Below are positions 1 through 7,393 of a DNA stretch of 64,000 bases, in pieces. Each line of letters opens with the position of its first letter. The first letter of the stretch is position 1. The notes below the pieces were generated by a model. It was given only the letters and a program-made list of their open reading frames with translations. It searched no databases and was not told the DNA's origin. Source of the DNA: Sideroxydans sp. (lineage in GTDB: Bacteria; Pseudomonadota; Gammaproteobacteria; Burkholderiales; Gallionellaceae); the NCBI GenBank assembly GCA_016124455.1, contig WGNQ01000001.1, forward strand, positions 169,846 to 233,845, read 5' to 3'. The position numbers were made by a program, and so were the translations under genes.

Positions 1-5
1 GACAT
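1..5 (-). CDS. Start codon of a truncated leftward gene
   Basis: On the minus strand an ATG sits at positions 5-3, preceded by AAGGAGG about seven bases upstream, an unusually good ribosome binding site. The gene would follow the Cas6-like gene in the same direction after a gap of about 60 bases, so it is probably the next gene of that operon. Only the first codon is inside the window and its product cannot be named. Confidence 0.45.
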
Positions 6-65
6 CCTCAAGCCCTCCTTCAGTACAATTGCCCAGAAATTCCAGTCAAACGCTCCTGTGCCGCC

Positions 66-668
66 TCAATCGAGGCCGGCAATCTCCTTGTAGGGAACGA
101 AAAGTCCGCAGCCATAGCGGCGCTCGCCCCCCAGCCCCATTTGTTGCAAACGCAGTGATCCCTCGGGTTTCAAATCATGCACCACCAGACTGTAGCCCGG
201 GATGGTGCCCTCGCCGCCCCGCAACTCAACACGCTTGCCGCAGATCCATTTGCAGGGGATGTCCAGTTCGCTCAAGCGTGCGGACACTGCTGCCAGAAAT
301 TCTTCCTCGCCCTCGGCGCTGGCAACCAGGTGTGCATGCAGTGTCGGGTATGCCTGTAACAGCCGCTGCCGTGCTGCGCCCACCTGCAAGGCATGCCCGC
401 CAACATCCAGCGTCTGCCCGGAAAGCTGCTGTGCCTGCTGCTGCAGCCTTTGCGGCAAGCGCAGCACCAGTTTGGCCCGCTGCGGCAGCAGCATGGCTGT
501 ATCGCTCTGCGAACCGCGCAACGGCAGCATACCTGCCAGTTCTTCGGCATCCAGCCAGGGCAGGGCACGTACCAGTTCCTGCCATAACACGGCAACATAT
601 TCACCGGGAAGCGAGCCGCCCTTCAGGTCATAGACTACGTCTATCATCTCCGCTGCATCGTCATTCAT
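66..668 (-). CDS. Cas6/Cmx6-like RNA endonuclease-fold protein (orphan)
   Basis: A protein of about 200 residues. Its C-terminus has a glycine-rich loop (MGLGGERRYGCGLFVPYK) of the type that closes the RNA-binding RAMP fold of Cas6, and the whole sequence resembles the Cmx6 (MYXAN-type) Cas6 family from memory of that family. Cas6 proteins cut CRISPR precursor RNA. No cas gene, repeat array or spacer is visible here, although the left flank is cut off. The ATG at 668 is chosen because it overlaps the stop of the upstream 74-residue gene (ATGAATGA), indicating translational coupling; a longer reading to 710 would run far into that gene. The role may be unrelated to CRISPR, for example processing of another RNA. 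Family assignment is fairly sure, function is not. Confidence 0.7.
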   Translation of the reverse strand: MNDDAAEMIDVVYDLKGGSLPGEYVAVLWQELVRALPWLDAEELAGMLPLRGSQSDTAMLLPQRAKLVLRLPQRLQQQAQQLSGQTLDVGGHALQVGAARQRLLQAYPTLHAHLVASAEGEEEFLAAVSARLSELDIPCKWICGKRVELRGGEGTIPGYSLVVHDLKPEGSLRLQQMGLGGERRYGCGLFVPYKEIAGLD

Positions 669-885
669 CCGTTTTTTGCTCCTGCGTATCCGCCCAGCGC
701 TGCATTGCAACGCCCCATTCCCGCGCCGTCAGCGGATCCACATCGAATATGGTGAAACGCTTGCCTTCGCGAATACGGATGCGCAGCATATTCATCCCCC
801 CTTCGGCATGCTCAATCTGCTGCAATTCCACGGCCTGTCCGCCCAGCGGCACCAGAAATTTTCCCACCTCGATAATTTGCGCCAT
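661..885 (-). CDS. Small conserved-looking protein, function unknown
   Basis: A 74-residue acidic protein starting MAQIIEVGKFLVPLGG, with no signal peptide, membrane segment or cysteine. It may belong to a DUF found in similar positions in other betaproteobacteria, but I cannot name it with certainty. Its stop overlaps the start of the Cas6-like gene, so the two are co-translated and probably act together. It is divergent from dsrA across a 323-base gap. A plus-strand frame covers the same bases but lacks a ribosome binding site and a partner. Confidence 0.65.
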   Translation of the reverse strand: MAQIIEVGKFLVPLGGQAVELQQIEHAEGGMNMLRIRIREGKRFTIFDVDPLTAREWGVAMQRWADTQEQKTDE

Positions 886-1208
886 TTCTCCACCATTTCA
901 TATAGATAACCAACCATCAACCTTGCCGGCTGGCGTAACATTTGCGTACGATATTGAGCGCAATATGAGGCGCCTGCGTCTATAGCCTATACAGGGGAAG
1001 ATGGCATAACACCACAGGGGGAAACATCCCCCCCATTCGGGCTATTTAACATCTCGACAAGATGCGTCACCATGCGAGCTAAATTAGGATTTGCTGAATT
1101 GCCTGCGCAGCTGCGGCCAATTGAGTAAACCACATTCCCGGGGAACCGGGTAACCTGGAACTTCGCACCAGCACGCAACCTGGGCGACACGAAACGAAAG
1201 GAAGATTC
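886..1208. promoter_or_regulatory. Divergent intergenic region upstream of dsrA
   Basis: A 323-base non-coding gap between the leftward small gene and dsrA. It must hold the dsrA promoter and probably that of the leftward pair. A hairpin-capable GGGGGA/TCCCCC pair lies at 1017-1032, and a CCCGGGG-rich palindromic stretch lies at about 1136-1152. I see no convincing -35/-10 pair. The dsrA ribosome binding site AAAGGAAG lies just upstream of the ATG at 1209. Confidence 0.5.
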
Positions 1209-2504
1209 ATGGCTAAGAAACTGCATGATACACCGAATCTCGACCAGCTCGAGTCTGGCCCATGGCCCAGCTTTGTTACCGGCCTGAAACGCCTCGCGCA
1301 AGACAAAGATCAGGCGGTCGACCTGCTTGGCCAGCTTGAAGCTTCCTACCAGACCAAGAAGGGCTACTGGAAAGGCGGTACGGTCGGCGTGTTTGGCTAC
1401 GGCGGCGGCGTGATTCCACGCTTTACCGAATTGAAAGACGAGAAGGGCGAGGCCGTCTACAAGGATGCCGCCGAATTCCATACCCTGCGCGTAATGCCTC
1501 CGCCCGGCATGCACTACAACACCGATGTCCTGCGCAAGATGTGCGACATCTGGGAACGCCATGGTTCCGGCCTGATCGCCTTTCACGGCCAATCCGGCGA
1601 CATCATGTTCCAGGGGGCGACCACCGAGAACGTGCAGCATGCCTTCGACGAAATCAATGAACTCGGTTTCGATCTCGGCGGCGCAGGCCCCGCAGTGCGC
1701 ACCTCGATGTCCTGTGTCGGCGCCGCACGCTGCGAGCAGAGCTGCTACGACGAGGCCAAGACGCACCGTGCCGTGCTCAACACTTTCCTCGACGATATCC
1801 ACCGCCCTTCCCTGCCTTACAAATTCAAGTTCAAGTTCTCCGGCTGCCCCAATGACTGCATGAACTCCATCCAGCGCTCGGATATGGCGGTCATCGGCAC
1901 CTGGCGCGACAACATCCGTACCGACGAAGGGCTGGCCAAGACATGGCTCACCAAACACGGCATGGATGAACTGGTGAATGACGTGGTCGCGCGCTGCCCG
2001 ACCAAGACCTTCCAGGTCAAGGAACTCGCCAAAATCCGCAAGGGCGAGCACATCTCCAGCGTGGCGGTGAGCGACACCCACGGCATTGAAATCGACAACC
2101 AGGACTGCGTACGCTGCATGCACTGCATCAATGTGATGACCGGCGCACTGGCACCCGGCAAGGATAAAGGCGCAACTGTGCTGGTCGGCGGCAAGAGCCA
2201 CCTGAAGATCGGTGGCCTGCTGGGTACCGTAATCCTGCCGTTCATCAAGCTGGATACTGAGGAAGACATGGAAAAACTGGTCGACTTTGCCCAGCGCACC
2301 ATTGATTTCTTTGCCGAAAATGCGCTGGAACACGAGCGTACCGGGGAAATGATCGAGCGTATCGGACTGGCCAACTTCCTCGACGCAATGGAAATTGACG
2401 CCGACCCGGCCATGATCAATTCGCCGCGCATGAACCCCTATGTCCGCACCGACGGCTGGGACGAGGAAGTCGCCAAGATCAACGCCAAAAAACAGTCCGC
2501 CTGA
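1209..2504 (+). CDS. dsrA: Dissimilatory sulfite reductase, alpha subunit (reverse type)
   Basis: A 431-residue catalytic subunit of the siroheme sulfite reductase, acting in the cytoplasm with DsrB. In sulfur oxidisers it runs in reverse, converting DsrC-bound persulfidic sulfur to sulfite. The siroheme-[4Fe-4S] binding cysteines are seen in CVGAARCEQSC and FSGCPNDCMN, and a ferredoxin insert CVRCMHCINV follows. Length is normal for the family. The start at 1209 has AAAGGAAG upstream. It is the first gene of a 13-gene cluster, 11 bases from dsrB. The reverse direction is inferred from dsrEFH and dsrL downstream. Confidence 0.98.
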   Translation: MAKKLHDTPNLDQLESGPWPSFVTGLKRLAQDKDQAVDLLGQLEASYQTKKGYWKGGTVGVFGYGGGVIPRFTELKDEKGEAVYKDAAEFHTLRVMPPPGMHYNTDVLRKMCDIWERHGSGLIAFHGQSGDIMFQGATTENVQHAFDEINELGFDLGGAGPAVRTSMSCVGAARCEQSCYDEAKTHRAVLNTFLDDIHRPSLPYKFKFKFSGCPNDCMNSIQRSDMAVIGTWRDNIRTDEGLAKTWLTKHGMDELVNDVVARCPTKTFQVKELAKIRKGEHISSVAVSDTHGIEIDNQDCVRCMHCINVMTGALAPGKDKGATVLVGGKSHLKIGGLLGTVILPFIKLDTEEDMEKLVDFAQRTIDFFAENALEHERTGEMIERIGLANFLDAMEIDADPAMINSPRMNPYVRTDGWDEEVAKINAKKQSA

Positions 2505-2515
2505 GGAGATAGAAC

Positions 2516-3595
2516 ATGAATGCACCTGCACAGATGCGCCGCCCGGTCGAGAGTGGCGTTCCCGACAACAAGCAGTACCTGCACCCCACGCTGGCCAAGA
2601 ACTACGGCAACTGGAAATACCACGACCGTCCCCGTCCCGGCGTGCTGCACCACGTCTCGCACAGCGGCGACGAAGTATGGTCGGTGCGTGCCGGCACCCA
2701 GCGCCAGATGGACGTGTATACCATCCGCACGCTGTGCGACATCGCCGACAAGTTCGCCGAGGGGCATGTTCGCTTCACCATCCGCTCCAACATCGAGTTC
2801 ATGGTGGCGGATGCGACCAAGGTTGATCCGCTGATCGCCGAACTGGAAAAGAACGGCTTCCCGGTCGGCGGTACCGGCAACTCGGTAGCGATGATCGCCC
2901 ACACCCAGGGCTGGCTGCACTGCGACATCCCCGGCACCGACGCCTCCGGCGTGGTCAAGTCGCTGATGGACGAGCTGATCCACGAATTCAAGCATGAAGA
3001 AATGCCCAACCGCGTGCATCTGTCGACCTCCTGCTGCGAAATCAACTGCGGCGGCCAGGCCGACCTCGCGATCATCGTGCAACATACCAAGCCGCCCAAG
3101 ATCAACCATGACCTGGTGGCCAATGTGTGCGAACGCCCTGCCGTGGTGGCGCGCTGCCCGGTAGCCGCGATCCGCCCCGCCATGGTCAACGGCAAGCCAT
3201 CGCTGGAAATCGACGAAAGCAAGTGCATGTGCTGCGGCGCCTGCTACCCGCCCTGCCCGCCGATGCAGATCAACGACCCGGAATATTCCAAACTCGCCAT
3301 CTGGGTGGGCGGCAAGAACTCCAATGCGCGTGGCAAGCCCACCTTCATGAAAATGGTCGCCTCTGGCCTGCCCAACAATCCGCCGCGCTGGACCGAAGTC
3401 GCCGAAGTGGTCAAGAACATCCTGCACGTCTACAAGGAAGATGCGCGCCCATGGGAACGCATGGCTGACTGGATCGACCGTATCGGCTGGCCGCGTTTCT
3501 TCGAAAAGACCGGGCTGCCGTTCACCAAATACCTGGTCGACGACTGGCGCGGTTCGCGTGCCAACCTCAATTCTTCTACCCACATCCGTTTCTGA
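2516..3595 (+). CDS. dsrB: Dissimilatory sulfite reductase, beta subunit
   Basis: A 359-residue partner of DsrA in the alpha2-beta2 enzyme. The siroheme/iron-sulfur motif appears as STSCCEINCGGQADLA with later conserved cysteines around VVARCPVAA, and a ferredoxin module as CMCCGACYPPCPP. A ribosome binding site GAGGAGA precedes the ATG. It lies 11 bases after dsrA and 11 bases before dsrE, so the genes are clearly co-transcribed. No truncation or missing cofactor residue is seen. Confidence 0.98.
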   Translation: MNAPAQMRRPVESGVPDNKQYLHPTLAKNYGNWKYHDRPRPGVLHHVSHSGDEVWSVRAGTQRQMDVYTIRTLCDIADKFAEGHVRFTIRSNIEFMVADATKVDPLIAELEKNGFPVGGTGNSVAMIAHTQGWLHCDIPGTDASGVVKSLMDELIHEFKHEEMPNRVHLSTSCCEINCGGQADLAIIVQHTKPPKINHDLVANVCERPAVVARCPVAAIRPAMVNGKPSLEIDESKCMCCGACYPPCPPMQINDPEYSKLAIWVGGKNSNARGKPTFMKMVASGLPNNPPRWTEVAEVVKNILHVYKEDARPWERMADWIDRIGWPRFFEKTGLPFTKYLVDDWRGSRANLNSSTHIRF

Positions 3596-3606
3596 TCGGG
3601 GGAGAC

Positions 3607-3966
3607 ATGAAGTTCGGCATAGTCATCAACGAAGGACCTTACCAGCACCAGGCGAGCGATTCCGCTTACCTGTTCTGCAAGGCGGCCTTGGAAAAAGGGC
3701 ATGAAATCTTCCGTGTGTTCTTCTACCACGACGGCGTCAACAACGCCTCGCGCCTGACCGAGCCGCCACAGGACGACCGCAATATCGTGGCGCGCTGGAG
3801 CAAGCTGGCGGAAGAGCACAAGGTCGACCTGGTCGTCTGTGTGGCAGCTGCGCTGCGCCGCGGTATCAAGGACGAAAACCTGGCACCGGGCTTCCGCATC
3901 TCCGGTCTCGGGCAACTGGTCGAGGCCGGCATCCAGGCCGACCGTCTGGTCACCTTCGGCGATTAA
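3607..3966 (+). CDS. dsrE: Sulfur-transfer protein DsrE
   Basis: A 119-residue DsrE/TusD-family subunit of the DsrE2F2H2 hexamer, which carries sulfur as a persulfide and passes it to DsrC. The reactive cysteine is at residue 78 (VVCVAAALRRG), the position known for DsrE of Allochromatium vinosum. A GGGGGA ribosome binding site precedes the start. The presence of dsrEFH is a marker of the oxidative Dsr pathway and is not found in sulfate reducers, which supports a sulfur-oxidising lifestyle. Confidence 0.97.
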   Translation: MKFGIVINEGPYQHQASDSAYLFCKAALEKGHEIFRVFFYHDGVNNASRLTEPPQDDRNIVARWSKLAEEHKVDLVVCVAAALRRGIKDENLAPGFRISGLGQLVEAGIQADRLVTFGD

Positions 3967-3975
3967 GGAAACGAG

Positions 3976-4341
3976 ATGAGCGATATCAAAAAATTCATGT
4001 TCGTCAACCGCAAGGCGCCCTACGGTACGATCTATGCGCTGGAATCCTTGGAGGTGGTGCTGATCACCGCAGCCTTCGACCAGGACGTATCGCTGGCCTT
4101 CCTCGACGACGGTATATACCAGTTGCGCAAGGGACAGCAGACCAAGGGCATCGAAACCAAGAACTTTTCGCCCACCTATCGTGCGCTGGATGGCTATGAC
4201 ATCGAGAAGCTGTATGTCGAAAAGGAATCGCTTGAAGCCCGCGGCCTGAGCGAAGACGATCTGCTGGTAGACGTCATCGTGCTGCCCCGCGCCGAAATGG
4301 GTGAACTGATGGACCAGCAGGACGTCGTCCTGAGTTTTTGA
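3976..4341 (+). CDS. dsrF: Sulfur-transfer complex subunit DsrF
   Basis: A 121-residue TusC/DsrF-family protein (start MSDIKKFMFVNRKAPYG), a structural subunit of the DsrEFH hexamer. It contains no cysteine, in keeping with a non-catalytic role. An AAGGAAACG ribosome binding site lies before the ATG, and the gene is 9 bases from dsrE and 14 from dsrH. Length and placement are those of the family. Confidence 0.96.
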   Translation: MSDIKKFMFVNRKAPYGTIYALESLEVVLITAAFDQDVSLAFLDDGIYQLRKGQQTKGIETKNFSPTYRALDGYDIEKLYVEKESLEARGLSEDDLLVDVIVLPRAEMGELMDQQDVVLSF

Positions 4342-4355
4342 CAAGGAGCCTGTAG

Positions 4356-4652
4356 ATGCTGCACATCGTCAACAAATCCCCCCTTACCAACGGCGCGTTT
4401 GACTCCTGCCTGCGGGTTGCAACGGGCGGCGATATCCTGCTGATCGAAGACGCGGTATATGCCGCTACCTCCGGCAGCGCAATGGAAGATAAAATGCGCG
4501 AAGCGATGAAGCGCTTCACGGTACACGTACTGCAGCCGGACCTGGAAGCCCGCGGCATGGCTGACCGCCTGCTTGACGGTGTTTCCAGCGTCGACTACGG
4601 CGGTTTCGTCGAGCTCGTCGCGCAAAGCAAAAATTGCCAATCCTGGCTTTGA
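4356..4652 (+). CDS. dsrH: Sulfur-transfer complex subunit DsrH
   Basis: A 98-residue TusB/DsrH-family protein, the third member of the DsrEFH hexamer. A cysteine is present near the N-terminus (AFDSCLRVA), corresponding to the conserved DsrH cysteine, and a second near the C-terminus. An AAGGAGCC ribosome binding site precedes the start. The gene sits between dsrF and dsrC, the usual order. Confidence 0.95.
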   Translation: MLHIVNKSPLTNGAFDSCLRVATGGDILLIEDAVYAATSGSAMEDKMREAMKRFTVHVLQPDLEARGMADRLLDGVSSVDYGGFVELVAQSKNCQSWL

Positions 4653-4682
4653 ACCACCACTATTACAACTAAGGAGAACTCC

Positions 4683-5018
4683 ATGCCTAACATCGAAGTC
4701 AACGGCAAATCCTACGAAACCGACGAAGAGGGTTATCTGGTCAACCTCGGCGAGTGGAACAAGGATGTCGCCGAGTATATCGCGCAGACCGAAAACGTAA
4801 ACATGACCGAAAACCACTGGGAAGTGGTCAACTTCCTGCGCGAATACTATGACGAGTACCAGATTGCCCCGGCAGTGCGTGTGCTGACCAAGGCTATCGG
4901 CAAGAAATTCGGCGCGGAAAAAGGCAACAGCCAGTACCTGTACGACCTGTTCCCTTACGGCCCGGCCAAACAGGCATGTAAGATCGCCGGCCTGCCCAAG
5001 CCCACCGGCTGCGTCTAA
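4683..5018 (+). CDS. dsrC: Sulfur carrier DsrC
   Basis: A 111-residue DsrC/TusE-family protein that carries sulfur between DsrEFH, DsrAB and the DsrMKJOP membrane complex. The flexible C-terminal arm has both redox cysteines, Cys99 and the penultimate Cys110 (ACKIAGLPKPTGCV), so this is a true DsrC and not a TusE that lacks one. An AAGGAGAAC ribosome binding site is strong. A stable hairpin follows the gene, which may shape the high DsrC level usually seen. Confidence 0.98.
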   Translation: MPNIEVNGKSYETDEEGYLVNLGEWNKDVAEYIAQTENVNMTENHWEVVNFLREYYDEYQIAPAVRVLTKAIGKKFGAEKGNSQYLYDLFPYGPAKQACKIAGLPKPTGCV

Positions 5019-5037
5019 GCACGACAACTGACTGGCA

Positions 5038-5061
5038 GCGGGACGGCCCATGCCGTCCCGC
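5038..5061 (+). terminator. Strong hairpin between dsrC and dsrM
   Basis: A perfect 10-bp GC stem (GCGGGACGGC, loop CCAT, then its complement) lies 20 bases after the dsrC stop. No T-run follows, so it is not a standard intrinsic terminator. It may act as a partial terminator or as a 3' stabiliser that sets dsrABEFHC transcript levels above dsrMKLJOPN. Confidence 0.6.
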
Positions 5062-5103
5062 CGCTGGGCTCCCTAATCTTATTCGGATATATCGCCCATC
5101 GAC

Positions 5104-5832
5104 ATGAGCATTGCCAGCATCCTGTTTGCAGCACTGTTCTACCTCGCAGCCATCACGCTTGCGGGCGGCCTTGCCTATCGCATCGCCGACTATGCGCGCA
5201 CCCCTGCGCCGCTCAAGATCCCTACCACCCCGGCGCCGACTACTACCGGCGGCGTGGTGTTTCGCATGGCACGCGAAGTTTTCCTGTTCGAAAGCCTGTT
5301 CAAGTCCAACCTGTGGATCTGGCTGTTCAGCATCCTGTTTCATTTCGGCCTGGCGCTGGTATTGCTGCGCCACCTGCGCTACTTCACCGAACCGGTGTGG
5401 TCGTGGGTCGTACTGCTGCAGCCATTCGGCACCTATGCTGCGTTCCCCATGGTGATCGGCCTGGCCGGACTATGGGCACGCCGCTTCCTGGTAGAGCGTA
5501 TCCGCTACATCTCTACGCCTTCGGACCACCTGATGCTGGCCCTGCTGCTGGCCATCGGCCTGTCCGGGCTGTCGATGAAATGGCTGGTACATACGGATGT
5601 TGTCGCGCTCAAAACCTTCTTCCTCGGGCTGATGCGTTTCGATGTGGAGCCGCTGCCAGCGAGTGGCCTGCTCTACCTGCACCTCGGCCTGGTGGCGACG
5701 CTGATGCTGATTTTCCCGTTCAGCAAACTGCTGCATGCGCCGGGCGTATTCTTCTCGCCCAGTCGCAACCAGGTAGACAACCCGCGCGAAAAACGCCACC
5801 TCGCACCATGGGCGGCAGAGATGGAGAAATAA
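5104..5832 (+). CDS. dsrM: Membrane heme b subunit DsrM of the DsrMKJOP complex
   Basis: A 242-residue NarI-like integral membrane protein with about five to six hydrophobic helices and several histidines suited to bind heme b (for example HFGLAL and HLGLVAT). It exchanges electrons between quinone and DsrK. No clear ribosome binding site precedes the ATG at 5104; the gene lies 85 bases after dsrC, beyond a hairpin, and only 4 bases before dsrK. Length fits the sulfur-oxidiser forms. Confidence 0.94.
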   Translation: MSIASILFAALFYLAAITLAGGLAYRIADYARTPAPLKIPTTPAPTTTGGVVFRMAREVFLFESLFKSNLWIWLFSILFHFGLALVLLRHLRYFTEPVWSWVVLLQPFGTYAAFPMVIGLAGLWARRFLVERIRYISTPSDHLMLALLLAIGLSGLSMKWLVHTDVVALKTFFLGLMRFDVEPLPASGLLYLHLGLVATLMLIFPFSKLLHAPGVFFSPSRNQVDNPREKRHLAPWAAEMEK

Positions 5833-5836
5833 CGCA

Positions 5837-7366
5837 ATGGCCGCCGAAATCACCGCTCCCGCTTACCGTGTAATTCCCATCGTCCCTGCGCTGAAGCCGG
5901 ACGCAATGGAAGGCGTCAAGCCGTTCGTCGCCAGCGAGAAGATTCAGGATGCCCTCGGCTTTCCCGGCACCCTGCCGGACGACTGGCATGAGCGCGCCAT
6001 CGCCAAGATGGGCGAACTGCTGAAGAAATACCGCTCACTCAAGGTCTACCTCGACGCCTGCGTACACTGCGGCGCCTGCACCGACAAGTGCCACTACTTC
6101 ATCGGCACCCAGGACCCGAAGAACATGCCGGTAGCGCGCCAGGACCTGCTGCGCAGCGTCTACCGCCGCTATTTCACCTTGCCCGGCAAGCTGTTCCCCA
6201 AGCTGGTCGGCGCGCGCGACCTGACCAAGGAAGTGCTGGACGAGTGGTACAGCTACTACCATCAGTGCTCGGAATGTCGCCGCTGCTCCGTGTTCTGCCC
6301 GTACGGCATCGACACTGCCGAGATCACCATGGCCGCGCGCGATATTCTCGACGCGGTCGGCTACGGCCAGAAATACTCGAACGAGATCATCGGCAAGGTG
6401 CATACCATCGGCAATAACCTCGGCTTGCCCGGGCCGGCGCTGGAAAACACCATGGAAGGCCTGGAAGAAGACGTCAAGGAGGACACCGGCATCGACGTGC
6501 GCTTCCCGATCGACGTCCAGGGCGCGGAAGTGCTGCTGATCACTCCATCGGCCGATTTCTTCGCCGAACCGCATATCGACAGCCTGATCGGCTATGCCAA
6601 GGTATTCCATGCGGCAGGCGTCAGCTGGACGCTCTCTTCGATGTCTTCGGAAGCAGCCAATTTCGGCCTGTTCATCGGTAACTACGAGCAGATGCGCAAA
6701 GTCGCACTGCGTATCCGCCAGGCTGCGCTCGACCTTGGCGTAAAGCGCATCATCGTCGGCGAATGTGGCCATGCCTGGCGCGTCGCCTACAGTTTCTGGA
6801 ATACGCTGGCCGGCATCGGCGCCGGCGCCGACGACCCCTACGCGCTGATGCTGCAGAAACAGCTCGACCAGCGCCACAAACAGCCGACCCACATCTGCGA
6901 ATACACCTGGGACCTGATCCAGCGCGATGCGCTCAAGTTCGACAAGACCAAGAACGACCATCTGGTGATCACCTTCCACGATTCCTGCAACGTGGCGCGC
7001 GCCTCGCGCATGGGCGACGAACCGGGTGGCCAGTTCGACATTCCGCGCAACATCATCCGGGCGGTGGCCAACAATTTCGTCGACATGGACGAGAACACCA
7101 TCCGCGAAAAAACATTCTGCTGCGGCGGCGGCGGCGGCCTGCTTACCGACGACCTGCTCGACCTGCGCGTCAAGGGCGCACTGCCGCGCATGGAGGCATT
7201 GCAGGCAGTGGTGGATAGCCATGGCGTGAACTATCTGGCTGCGATTTGCGCCATCTGCAAGACGCAATTCAGCAAAACCCTGCCCTACTACGGTTTCAAC
7301 ATGCGGATGATCGGTGGCGTACACCAGCTGGTGAGCAACGCCATCATCCTGGAAAACAAGCAATAG
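5837..7366 (+). CDS. dsrK: HdrD-like iron-sulfur subunit DsrK
   Basis: A 509-residue cytoplasmic-face subunit of DsrMKJOP that reacts with the DsrC thiol/trisulfide pair. Two ferredoxin cysteine sets are visible (CVHCGACTDKC and CSECRRCSVFC), followed by heterodisulfide-reductase CCG-type motifs (CGHAW, FHDSC, FCCGGGGG, CAICKTQF) for the special catalytic [4Fe-4S] cluster. It is tightly coupled to dsrM. No motif is missing. Confidence 0.97.
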   Translation: MAAEITAPAYRVIPIVPALKPDAMEGVKPFVASEKIQDALGFPGTLPDDWHERAIAKMGELLKKYRSLKVYLDACVHCGACTDKCHYFIGTQDPKNMPVARQDLLRSVYRRYFTLPGKLFPKLVGARDLTKEVLDEWYSYYHQCSECRRCSVFCPYGIDTAEITMAARDILDAVGYGQKYSNEIIGKVHTIGNNLGLPGPALENTMEGLEEDVKEDTGIDVRFPIDVQGAEVLLITPSADFFAEPHIDSLIGYAKVFHAAGVSWTLSSMSSEAANFGLFIGNYEQMRKVALRIRQAALDLGVKRIIVGECGHAWRVAYSFWNTLAGIGAGADDPYALMLQKQLDQRHKQPTHICEYTWDLIQRDALKFDKTKNDHLVITFHDSCNVARASRMGDEPGGQFDIPRNIIRAVANNFVDMDENTIREKTFCCGGGGGLLTDDLLDLRVKGALPRMEALQAVVDSHGVNYLAAICAICKTQFSKTLPYYGFNMRMIGGVHQLVSNAIILENKQ

Positions 7367-7393
7367 ACTGGATTTTTTGATTGGAGGCATGCG

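Noticed and set aside
1..1208. CRISPR array accompanying the Cas6-like gene
   Set aside because: No repeated units with spacers are seen here; an array further left cannot be excluded.
987..2531. Long minus-strand open frame of 514 codons opposite dsrA
   Set aside because: It is a complement-frame shadow of GC-rich dsrA; composition is typical of antisense frames and it has no ribosome binding site or family motif.
2438..3583. Minus-strand frame of 381 codons opposite dsrB
   Set aside because: Fully antisense to an unmistakable dsrB; no independent evidence.
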